From Lithodes maja (taxonomy: Eukaryota > Arthropoda > Malacostraca > Decapoda > Lithodidae): a stretch of 64,000 bases of DNA. A program made the position numbers and the translations under genes. The DNA lies in NCBI GenBank assembly GCA_037953745.1, contig JBAKBP010010452.1, positions 1 to 64,000 on the forward strand, in the 5' to 3' direction. The notes under the pieces are model-generated. The model was not told the DNA's origin. It searched no databases and worked only from the letters and a program-made list of their open reading frames with translations. Positions within the stretch are counted from its first letter, which is position 1; the number at the start of each line of letters is the position of its first letter. Shown piece by piece: positions 11,668 through 20,827 of this stretch.

Positions 11668-12420
11668 TATTTACCTAATTGTATTTACCTAATTGTAGTT
11701 TACAGGAGTTGAGCTAAGCTCGTGTTGTCCCGTCTCTCAGTCTACTTTTTATCCAATTTTTTCTTGAAAATATGGATGTTCCTTGCCCCTACCACCTCCT
11801 CCTCCTGCCCATTCCATTTGTCAATACATCTATAGGGGAAGCTAAACTTCCTGATATCGTTCTTGCAGGTAGGTCTTTTTACTTTGTAGCTGTGGCCTCT
11901 AGTTATTCCTGTATCCATAATTAATATATCCTCCCTATCCAGCCTCTCCAGCCCCCGGGCACATTTGTACATCATTATCATGTCTCCCCTCTCTCTCCTC
12001 TCTTTTAGACTCTGTAGATTTAATTTGTCTAGCCTCCCTTCATATGGCAGTTCTCTGAGACTTGGAACCAATCTAGTGACTGCTCTCTGGATTCTTTCTA
12101 ACTTGTGAATATGCTTCTTTAGATGCGGGGACCACACCACTGCTGCATACTCCAATCTTGGTCTAATCATACTCTTCATAATTTTCGCTACCATGGTCTC
12201 ATCCAAGTACAGTAGTTCAGAGCAACTTTCATATTCCCGGCCATTGCATACATTCCGCTAAAGAGCTTGTTAATATATTTCTCTGGCGACAAATTATCTT
12301 GTATAATCAACCCTAAATCTTTTTCTTTTTCGGCCTTGCTAATTATATTATCTCCCATCCTGTACTCCCAATTTGGTCTATTCACACTTCTTCCCATATT
12401 TAACACATGGCATTTACTTA

Positions 12421-13760
12421 TACACTCCACCCTCCATTTAACGGACAAATGCGTGCAAGCACCTGTCCGTTCCTGCTAAATGTCCGTTGCTGCTAAATAC
12501 TGTCCAGTCCGGATGTAATCCGGAAATTCCTTGAGAAAAATTTGGTGTTGAGTACAGGTGTCCGGATCGTGACATTTAACTGTTACGCATCCTTTTTTTT
12601 ACTGTACCTGAAATAAATCCTGGTAATCCCTTGTGCTACACCCTATTGATAATGCAAAACTATTGAACACACTTAAAAGTGTATATTATTTGGTCTCTAT
12701 ATAATCTGTGAATCATTTCCGATATGATAGAATTAAAGATTTTATTTTCCACCAACTCATAATCAGCAAAAACGACACAAATGTCAATTAAAAACATGTT
12801 ATAATATTTCCCCATCATTTTGTGTATACCGTGGGAACAAAAAAAAAAAAAAATCTATCAAACGTAAATCTCCCGTCTGGGAAGCTCGGCGCATAGACGG
12901 AGGGGAGGGTTGAAATATTTTGTTGACTATCTCATTTATTATTTATCTATGTGCTGGAAGGATATTATATTTTTCAATTCCATCACATTAGAAATTATTC
13001 AAAGATTACAAAAAGTCCAAATAAGACATAGTTATGTTAATGTATAAGGGATTTAGGTAGATGAATTAGAGAGATAGATAGATAGAAAGAGTGTGTATAT
13101 CGAGGGAAAAAAACAAAACAAAAAATCTATCAAACGTAAATCTTCCGTCTCGGAAGCTCCGCGTCTAGACTGAGGGGAGGGTTGAACTATTTTGTTGACT
13201 ATCTTATTTATTTATTTATCTATGTGCTGGAAGGATATTATATTTTTCAATTCCATCACATTAGAAATTATTCAAAGATTTCAAAAAGTCCAAATAAGAC
13301 ATAGTTATGTTAATGTACAGTATAAGGGATTTAGGTAGATGAATTAGAGAGATAGATAAATAGAAAGAGTGTGTATATCGAGGGAAAAAACAAAACAAAA
13401 AATCTATCAAACGTAAATCTTCCGTCTCTGCTGGCACGGAGGGGAGAGTTGAAATATTTTGTTGACTATCTTATTTATTATTTATCTATGTGCTGGAAGG
13501 ATATTATATTTTTCAATTCCATCATATTAGAAATGATTCAAAGATTACAAAAAGTCCAAATAAGACATAGTTATGTTAATGTATAAGGGATTTAGGTAGG
13601 TGCATTAGAGAGATAAATAGATAGAGCAACGGACTTTGCTCCAACTTTTTTATAGCAACGGACTATGTCCGTTGCTGGGTCCATTGTCCGGCCTACATTT
13701 TTTGACCGTTATTGCCGATATCCGTTAAATCGGAATCCGTTAAATGGAGGTTAGAGTGTA
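12421..13760. mobile_element. Non-autonomous Tc1/pogo-like TIR element within LINE D
   Basis: The ends are inverted repeats: the left begins TACACTCCACCCTCCATTTA (then ACGGA), and the right, read on minus, begins TACACTCTAACCTCCATTTA (then ACGGA); about 22 of 25 positions agree. The terminal TA on each side fits a TA target duplication of the Tc1/mariner superfamily; TTAACGG-rich ends are reminiscent of pogo/Tigger. Subterminal GTCCGTTGCT motifs recur near both ends. There is no transposase; the interior is mostly a 275-bp tandem repeat. Removing it joins the two halves of LINE D at a point that is contiguous in LINE C. Confidence 0.8.
12841..13625 (+). repeat. About 275-bp tandem repeat, almost three copies
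   Basis: Copies start at an ATCTATCAAACGTAAATC motif at 12853, 13125 and 13402 (spacings 272 and 277). Each contains TATTTTGTTGACTATCT, GTGCTGGAAGGATATTATA and a GATA-rich end. The array fills most of the TIR element. A 71-codon ORF in the third copy is not supported by the other copies. Confidence 0.88.
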
Positions 13761-14641
13761 TTAAATTTCATTTTCCACTTGGTGCTCCATTCGTATATTT
13801 TATCTAAATCCCCTTGCAGCTCCTCACAACTACTTTTATTTGTTATTTGTCTCATAATTTTTACGTCATCTGCAAACATTGACATGCAAGAGTTTATGCC
13901 TATCGGCAGGTCATTCACGTACATAAGGAACATGAGAGGTGCCAACACAGATCCCTGCGGCACACCACTCTCAACTTTCCGCCACGATGAGTAAGTTCCT
14001 CTATCCTCGTATTTGCTTCTCCGGTGTTGTTTGCCACTAACTGGTTTTCTAGTTGTCTCCATTTAATGTTTGGTAGGTTAAAGTCTCCTAGCCATATAAT
14101 ATTTGGTGTTGGGTTCCCCAGGGTTCCACTTCTGATTTTATTTTGTTGAGCTGGGTTTTGAATTCTTCTCGGGATGCGTCTGGTGGCCTGTATGTAACAA
14201 TAACTGCTAAATTTAGGGATTCTATTTTAACTCCAAGTATTTCCACCACTTCATTACTGTTATTTAGGAATTCAGTACATATCAGTGAGTCATGGATGTA
14301 CAAGGCTACACCTCCATGTGATCTATGCGTTCTGTCCGCCCTATGTAGGTTGTAACCAGGAATCCATACCTCACTATCTTCCTGATCTTTAATGTGAGTT
14401 TCTGTGAGAGCCGCAAATATAGCGTTTCCTTCTTCTAGCAGGCCCCTAATAAATGGTACTTTGTTCGTGGTTGTATTTTTTAGGCCTTGGATATTTGCAA
14501 ACAAGATTTGGGAGAGATTGTTTGGAGTACTGTGTGCACCACAAGCTTTGTCCGGTGAAATCATTAATGTTCTATATTGGAGTGGCCCGGCCTAACCAGC
14601 CGGGAGCTCTTTGGGTTAATTAGACAGGTAAACGTCTTACG

Positions 14642-14882
14642 AAACGGCATTTGGCACCTCTGTTAGTCGATGTGATTAGGGAAAGTAATCCGGGAGCCGT
14701 TGGACGAGCTCATGATAATAAAGAAGTGGGCAGTTTCACTTCGACATTTGAAAAATTAATCAGTCAATGATATTCAGCAAACTCATTTGTGGGCGTCCAA
14801 TCACACCTTCTTGACACGTTACCTGTCTGTTACTTTAGATAAACCACGAATGACCTGTGTCGCATTGAGACAGCAGGTCTGA
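14642..14882 (+). pseudogene. DIRS-like tyrosine recombinase C-terminal fragment
   Basis: The first frame reads RHLAPLLVDVIRESNPGAVG, followed by R-A-H-D-N-K. This is the HxxR catalytic box region with Arg replaced by Lys. After one frameshift near 14750 it reads HLWASNHTFLTRYLSV, the catalytic-Tyr region, and ends TCVALRQQV before TGA at 14880-14882. The ending parallels the 1-1276 fragment (FIQVLYLAV...PCVA), so both come from related elements. Only about 80 codons remain. It lies just upstream of LINE D's 5' end and 500 bp before foldback copy 3. Confidence 0.68.
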
Positions 14883-15384
14883 AGTGTTCGGTGCTTTTTA
14901 CTATTTGAATGTTTTAAGAAGAAGTGATAGCTAAGACCCTCAGCCCCGCCAGACGTGGTTAGTGTGTGTGCACTGTGATACTCATTATCCTAAGGTTACT
15001 TGAGGACTTGAAAGATAGTTAAGAGTTGAACAATATTTTGTATTTTGTATAATAGAATATATTATGCACAGACAAATATTTTATTTTTATAACAGTTACA
15101 TATGTTGTATGCATGTAAGTAATCTGTTTGTACATATAATCAATAAGTTTATATGAAGTGCAATTTTTCTACAATCTCTATCCTAGATTTAAGAAAATGT
15201 TGTACACAGGTACATTTTTAAGTATGCTACCTGTACCTCTTTAAAAACAAATACTGTATTTTTGTCACAAAATTAAAGAAAATTAGGGCTCTAAGCAAGG
15301 GGTTTATTCTAATCCTATTTTATTTTGTTAGTGGTGTTGATATTTATCACGAATGTACCCCTCCAGACTTGTGATATCAGGCAT
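14883..15384. other. No gene recognised; AT-rich
   Basis: About 500 bp of AT-rich sequence without long ORFs between the YR stop codon and the foldback repeat. By position it could be the 3' non-coding part of the YR element. Confidence 0.45.
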
Positions 15385-15485
15385 ATCGTCAATGATGGAG
15401 GGGCCACTAATAAATTATAGGTTTGAGTCCCGAAGGAAATAAGGAAAACCAAATATTTAGTAGTGGCCCCAGAATCATTGACGAT
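15385..15485. repeat. Foldback (hairpin) repeat, copy 3
   Basis: The left arm ATCGTCAATGAT...GGGGCCACTAATAAAT pairs with the right arm ATTTAGTAGTGGCCCC...ATCATTGACGAT. The loop retains GGTTTGAGTCCCGAAGG and AAGGAAAACCAAAT, matching the loop of copy 1. Arm sequence differs from copy 1, but both arms change together. Both copies 1 and 3 are followed by CGGCCCTCCCT. Confidence 0.85.
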
Positions 15486-15904
15486 TTCCGGCCCTCCCTT
15501 CCATCCCCTTCCCATTCGTTCTGATGTTTCTAGGTTATCTTGATATGTCAGTTAAGGAAGAATGGCGCTTCAGCGTCTTGGGGCAAACCCACTCTATCAA
15601 CATCCACACAATGGGAAGCATAGCAGATTAAGAGTTCTAATCTTGTTCTTTTATTATGTTATATTTTAGTTTTTTCGTAGTGGCATCCACATCATAAGGA
15701 CGAGTCCATAAATAATTATGAGAGTACGCTTACGATGTTTGGTCTCTTGCGCACCGGGGCGCAAGAAAGGACTCGTTGTAGTTAAAAGGGTTGATTGAGA
15801 TTGTTCACTGCCTTATAGTTGCTAGATATCCTTCCTAAACTGAATATAATCGATTAGTAGTAGCCAAAATATAATATAAAGAATGTTGACGGTACAGAAG
15901 GAGT

Positions 15905-16240
15905 TAACTTACAGAATCATCTGCAAAATCAAGATCAGTGATCTTGATATCTCACCGATTCTCTATATTAACTATACCTGGTTGTCCGACACAGTAACAA
16001 TGTCATACAGGTGTTGACAAGTAAAGGTCACAGCACACACCCTTGTCTCACTCCTAATTTAACAAGGAAATAGGTGAAAACTTGGCTACTACACTTAACA
16101 GACCTCTCTGTTCCTATAAAAGGTTCCGACACTAGATCAACAATCGCTGTAAGTATCGTACGCAGTTGCAGTAGTTTTCAAAGTATATCCCAATGCAGGG
16201 AGTCAAATGTTTTTTTATGAGATTCAAAGTACCACTGTGA
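15905..16240 (-). pseudogene. RTE-like reverse transcriptase relic
   Basis: Minus-strand frames show three RT landmarks in the right order and spacing: KKTFDSLHWDIL (motif A) near 16225-16180, LGVRQGCVL (motif B) at 16057-16031, and LDFADDSV (motif C) at about 15933-15910. GVRQGCVL next to AFDS-type motif A is the pattern of RTE-like LINEs. Stops and frameshifts separate them and no further domain can be read. No insertion boundaries are visible. Confidence 0.62.
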
Positions 16241-16260
16241 TGCATCTCTCTCACTCTTCT

Positions 16261-16668
16261 ACCGCTATTACAGTAATCAGTGTTCTTTAGAGCTTCCTCG
16301 TTTATATAAAGTGGGGAGCACCCGCCTTTCAGCACACTCCCACCCCTACTCTGTCAAACTCTCTAACCCAAGAGTGAGCCAATTTTCCCAGTCTTTCTGT
16401 TACTCACCAAGTAAGCTTTGAAACTCTCTCCCTCAATCTGTATTTCCCTCATCCTATGACATGAACTGCTTCAATCTTCGTGCATCCAGACATATTAACT
16501 ATCACGTACCTTGAATTTGGCTGTCACTCTTTCAACTTTGGAGGAGACACTTGTTACAGGTAACTTTGCCTTTTGTCTCCTTCATTCACATAAAACAAAA
16601 TATCCTGACAAATTTGCTAGTGTTATAGCAGCTTTACTTTTTCTCTCTCTCTCTCTTGAAGCAGGAAC
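16261..16668. other. Non-coding; possible 3' UTR of the lectin gene
   Basis: No domain is recognised. By position it would include the 3' UTR of the minus-strand lectin exon; a (CT)n run lies at about 16640-16658. No polyadenylation signal could be assigned with confidence. Confidence 0.4.
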
Positions 16669-17192
16669 TCAGCCAATGATGTGGATGTCACAGATGTGTA
16701 AGCCGGTTTTTGATGGTGACTGGAGTTGAATGAAGCGGCCAATGACTGGTGCAGCTGGAGTGTAGGTCACCACTGTTCCCCACGATGGGTCTCCGATATT
16801 GGTGGCGAAGATAGGGTTGTCCAGATAGGTACTCAAGTTTCCCAGTCTGACTTGAACATCCTTGTGGTAAGCATTTGAAGCAGGCGTTTGTATGAGCGAC
16901 AATTGAATGTTTGTAACCAGACGTTTTGTGCCAAGATCAGCCCGCCACCAGGGGCCAGTGTGAACACTACTGTCAAAGCAGTAGTCTTCGAAATTTGAGC
17001 AGTAAAAGCCTTTGATGGGGTTTGAATGGTGTCTATTTCTGAACATACCAATGCCGTTCGTAGCGGTAATGCTGGGGGTAAAGTCTCTGCTGTGGTGCCA
17101 GGAGAAACACCTGTCGTAGGTGATGGCAGTGGCAGAGTTGTCACCTTCCCACCAGTGGGACACAAAGGCTTTGAGAAGGGTACAGACGGTGC
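16669..17192 (-). CDS. Terminal exon of a fucolectin/F5-8 C-like (discoidin-fold) protein
   Basis: An open frame of about 174 codons ends in TGA (16669-16671) and begins right after TTTTACTATTTTCCAG, a good splice acceptor (AG at 17194-17193), so this looks like the last coding exon. The C-terminal 100 residues fit the fucolectin/tachylectin-type galactose-binding domain: PWWRADLGTKRLVTNIQL, then VQVRLGN, GRFIQLQ and the closing CDIHIIG. The family binds fucose or other sugars outside the cell and often acts in innate immunity; that role is inferred. The front part (HWWEGDNSATAITYDRCF) is not a domain I recognise. Upstream exons are not identified; a 30-codon open stretch at about 17316-17227 is possible but lacks a clear donor. 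A BEL element sits at 17346, in or next to the presumed upstream intron. No stops break the exon. Confidence 0.6.
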
Positions 17193-17345
17193 CTGGAAAA
17201 TAGTAAAACACTTTAAAGAGACGTTATGTTATTGTTGGGTATCATTAACTCTGCAAAGCAGAGTGGTATCGTGCAAACAGATCCTGCCCGCATACTGTGC
17301 ACCATCAATCAGCTTGTCTGTCATCGTCGTCGTCCGTTGTCGTCC

Positions 17346-17835
17346 TGTCGAGACTCGTAAGTAACTCCACAGTTTAGGTTAAGTAAACATACTGGAAGTT
17401 CAAATTAGGCACCAGTATTAGGCTAAGTTATATATCTATATAAAAGATATATACTATTTCGTATTAAGTTTATATGGGTTTATTATTCATAAATATATCG
17501 GGTTATCATTATAATCAATCCGGTATATCTTTTAGTTAGTTAAATGACGCATTGGTGGAATATAACTGTGCATGCATCATTCTCGGGACTGGCGGTTCAT
17601 CGCCATAAACCTTAGAATCGCTTTAGCTACGACCTCGAGAACATCTCCTTCTAGCCGCTCCGATACAACCACCTGTTTCCTGCTAAGTCATCCTAATTCT
17701 TCTCTTAGTAGCCACTATACCTTCTATCTATTCCTACCACTATCATTGAGCTATCTACCCCTATCAACCAATAAAAGTAAGTTAATTCTTGTGAGATTAT
17801 AGGTAAATTTCACTTTGTTTACTCTTGAATTCTCA
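17346..17835 (+). repeat. BEL/Pao 5' LTR
   Basis: Runs TGTCGAGACTCGTAAG to GAATTCTCA, 490 bp, matching 25063-25553. It contains a TATATAAAAGATATATA segment near 17436 (possible TATA box) and CAATAAAAG near 17770 (possible polyadenylation signal). A TGGTCCTTCG stretch just downstream (about 17840) is a plausible primer-binding site. Confidence 0.92.
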
Positions 17836-18886
17836 GAAAATGGTCCTTCGTCACCTCTGAATTTTGCCTTATGCTAACTTTTCTTCCTTGTCTTTTCTTT
17901 CTTCTGCTTTCCTGTTGTCTACTCTTTCCTGGCTATTCCTTCTTTCTGTTCCCTATTTCCTCTTCCATGGTGTCCCCTGTAGGCTTTTGAGAGCTCGTGT
18001 TTGTTATCTGTGCCCTAATTTCCGCCGGGTCCCGCTTTTTTTGTCCGACCATATGAGCCGCCGCCATGTATTTCCGTCTGGCGCCTTTGGCAGGCGGGGG
18101 GGGGGGGCTGGAGGACATCTCACAATGATGCCAGCGAAGACCTGTTCAAGAGGGTCGTGGCTACTGCCCAGGAGCTCTTCACAAAGGTGGGAGATATTCA
18201 GGCTTTAAGGGACCAGTCGGATGAGGATGGGAGGCGGATACTTTCTCTAAGGTAGATCTGAGTAATAATTGGTAGGCTATAGGCTACTGTAGGTATATAA
18301 TTACAACAATTAAATTAATGTAAAGTAGAATTATAAGGGTTAAATTGAATTTGTTCAGTCTTAACTAAATTTAAAGGGGGTAATTACCACAAACATTTTT
18401 GGTACCATTGGATGTTGGGCTAGCCTAGTTTAATATATGTTTACAATTTAAATTGGTTTGTTATACACCCTTTTGGCCTCCCTTCCTTAGTGTACTCCAA
18501 CAATATTTTGCCGCATATTATGTAAGGTTAATTACTTTTGTGAGTGGAGATAGTATAGGCATTCGTTAACTTTTATTATTGCGCTCTGCGTCTTATTTCC
18601 CTCATTATTGCCCTACACCAACAAAATTGCCGCATTTAATATAAGGTTTACCTTTTAAATATAAGTGTGGAAATATTGATGCGTTGTTCGTTTACTTTTA
18701 TTATTGCGTTCCGCGTCATATTTCCCGCTTATTGCCCTACCCCGACATCACACGTTTAATTAATTATTACGTTTAAGTCGGGGTTCCCTATATCTTGCCT
18801 TTATTAGCGTCAGCTAACTTTCTGAGTGCGCTTTACTTCCATATATGTAAGATACATTATTATTCTATTTCCTGTGTATTGCCATC
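17836..18886 (+). other. BEL/Pao leader, with one short open stretch
   Basis: A leader of 1.05 kb without long gag-frame coding. A stretch at 18109-18252 stays open for 48 codons and looks coding (SEDLFKRVVATAQELF, then DIQALRDQSDEDGRRILSLR) before AAGGTAGAT, which resembles a splice donor. It may be captured host sequence or a decayed piece of the element; I cannot tell. The rest is pyrimidine-rich or AT-rich; a run of about 12 G lies near 18095-18107. Confidence 0.45.
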
Positions 18887-19807
18887 ATGTCGTTGACACT
18901 GTCCCAGTACAAGCGACGCAAGGGGGGTATCAAGAGTGGTTTGACTAGGATCACCAAAGATATTGTTACATTTTTAGTTGATGCAGATAATGATGCGATT
19001 GAGGCTAAATTGGCTTCGGTATTAAGACAGCTCGAAGATTTAAATTTATGTCGCCGCGAAATGGAATCGCTCTATGAAGATGATGCCGAGTATTTCGCGG
19101 ACATAGAAACAGACATGGATTATATAGAGTATCTTGATAAAGTTATCATCCTCCTCAAAGGTAAGCTGAAACACAAGGAGCCAAATCGTGCTGCAGTTAA
19201 CAGAAATGCCGGTATAAGATTGCCGAAAATAACCCTTCCTGTGTTTGACAGTGATCCCACTCTATGGTTGGGATTCTGGGATATGTTCCACTGTAGTGTC
19301 CACAGCAATGCGGAACTCATTGACATCCAAAAATTCACCTGCTTAAGAGGTCAACTGAATGGCGAGGCGAAACAACTAATTGAAGGTTTCGCAATTGAGG
19401 GAGCCAGCTACCAAACAGCGGTTGCCCTTCTACAGAAAACCTATGGGCACAGGGATAGAATTAAGGCGGCACATATAACTAACCTTACTACTTCAAGTCC
19501 TCCCTCTTACAATGTCGAGGAACTAAAAGGATTCTATGCTAGTTTTGAAAGTACACTGAGGTCAATAGAGACCTTACAAATAACCCTTCATGAAGCTAAT
19601 GTTGTGATTCTCATGAATAAACTGCCATCCCCACTAAAGGAAACCTTAAAGAGAACTTTAGGTGAAGATGGTCTGGATCTAGAAAGGTTTGTCCAGGCTT
19701 ACCAGACAGAAGTTTTTAACATGGAAAGTGTAGCAGAACGGTCTACACCACGCATACCAGTTGCTTCAGCATCCTTTGCGGTGCAGGAGGCCTTGGTACG
19801 AAGTTAG
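18887..19807 (+). pseudogene. BEL/Pao Gag (capsid region)
   Basis: A 306-codon frame starts at ATG in the context GCCATCATG. It has an N-terminal charged segment (RRKGGIKSGLTRITKDIV) with likely helices, then the DUF1759-type capsid region at about residues 105-260 (RLPKITLPVFDSDPTLWLGF, LRGQLNGEAKQLIEGF, LLQKTYGHRDRI). It assembles the retroelement particle in this family. The frame ends in TAG at 19805-19807, but coding sequence continues in the same frame with the zinc-knuckle region. The stop is either damage or, less likely, a readthrough site. Confidence 0.85.
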
Positions 19808-20827
19808 GGTTGTAAGTTGTGCGAAGGGGCACATGTGTGGTTCAAGTGTCTCAGATACAAAACCAGTGCTATAAAAGTAAAACGCGCAAAGCAACTCAAC
19901 CTTTGCACCGGGTGCTTATCTTCAACCCACGTGAGCAATGGTTGTGTGAACCCTGACATCCATAACTGCAAATTCTGTCATAACAGACACTACCATATCC
20001 TCTGTCAGTCCAGATCTCATTGGGACGGTGCAAAGAAGGAGCAAAATCCGCAACAGGTAACAATGACCAAGATGCAAACTACCACGATGTCTGTTTCGTC
20101 AAAGAAGACTAGTATTATCCTCCCAACTGTTATGCTGCCAACAGTAAAGGAATCAAGAGGAACAGTCAAGATGAGAACACTGCTGGATCAGTGCTCACAG
20201 CGCACCTTCATTTTAAATTCCGTTCTAGACTCGATCCATTATATATAAGTGGGTGATGAAGAGCTAGAGTTGCGAGGGTTTCCCGGAGCATGTGAGAGCA
20301 GAAAGTACCCAGTAGTGTCCTTCAAATACAAGTTCCGGGGCAGACACTATCCTCTACAAGCAGTTGTGGTAGAAACTCTCCCGGATCACAAAGGATCAGA
20401 ATACCTTGAAGCAGACATGAGAGTTTTGCGAAACAAGGGTTACAAATTAGCTGATCCTCTAATGACACAGACATCTCAACTGGACTTGTTGGTTGGTGCC
20501 GATTATTATTATGACTTAGTGCGGCCAGGGTACAAAAAGGAGGGTGACATAATTTTCTTACCCACTAAATTTGGCTATGCACTAAGTGGCTCCTGCCATA
20601 ACAACAAGTCTAGCGCCCAAGTAGAGGTAGTTACAATTTTGAAAGTTGCGGTCACCCCGATGGATCAATATATATCCACGGAATCAAGTATTCCATGTCA
20701 TAATGAATTAAAATGTATGTGGGAACTGGATCATCTAGGAATTTCTCCAAACGAAGATTCAAAGGAAAACATGACTGCGTTGGACATATACAAGGAGACC
20801 GTAACATACTCTGCACAGAATCAGTAA
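19808..20827 (+). pseudogene. BEL/Pao nucleocapsid and protease region
   Basis: The sequence continues in the gag frame. Cys/His clusters (KLCEGAHVWFKC, LCTGCLSSTH, CKFCHNRHYHILC) form the BEL-type zinc fingers. LLDQCSQRTFI near residue 120 of this segment is the aspartic protease site, where the usual Gly after D-x is Cys, which should disable it. A TAA at 20246-20248 interrupts the protease; the frame resumes with ELRGFPGACESRKYP, LDLLVGADYYYDLV and GYALSGS, the DUF1758-type protease C-terminus. Another TAA at 20825-20827 ends this segment. Confidence 0.82.

Larger units (their letters stand above)
11668..14620 (-). mobile_element. LINE D: same family as LINE C, deleted and split by a DNA transposon
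   Basis: The 5' portion (14564 to about 14060) encodes an endonuclease with FANIQGLKN, LTETHIKDQ, GGVALYIH, TYRPP and, after a frameshift near 14090, GDFNLPNIKW. The reading then jumps to YSSWRKVESGVPQGS (RT motif B) and MFADDVKIM (motif C), so the rest of the endonuclease and the front half of the RT are deleted. At 13758 the frame is cut by a TIR element (12421-13760) and resumes at about 12418 with SKCHVLNMG, then the tail (EYAAVVWSPHLKKHIHKLER, TRGHSYKVKRPTCKNDIRKF, WNGQEEEVV) to about 11742. The 3' end has two AATTGTATTTACCT-type repeats, abutting LINE C. Confidence 0.83.

Noticed and set aside
13371..13586. 71-codon ORF in the 275-bp tandem repeat
   Set aside because: The other two copies of the repeat do not keep the frame open.
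17026..17364. 112-codon plus-strand ORF opposite the lectin exon
   Set aside because: It is antisense to the lectin exon, which has a domain match and a splice acceptor; the plus-strand frame has neither.
19805..19807. Programmed stop-codon readthrough between Gag and Pol of the BEL element
   Set aside because: Other in-frame stops and frameshifts in the same element make simple decay the better explanation.
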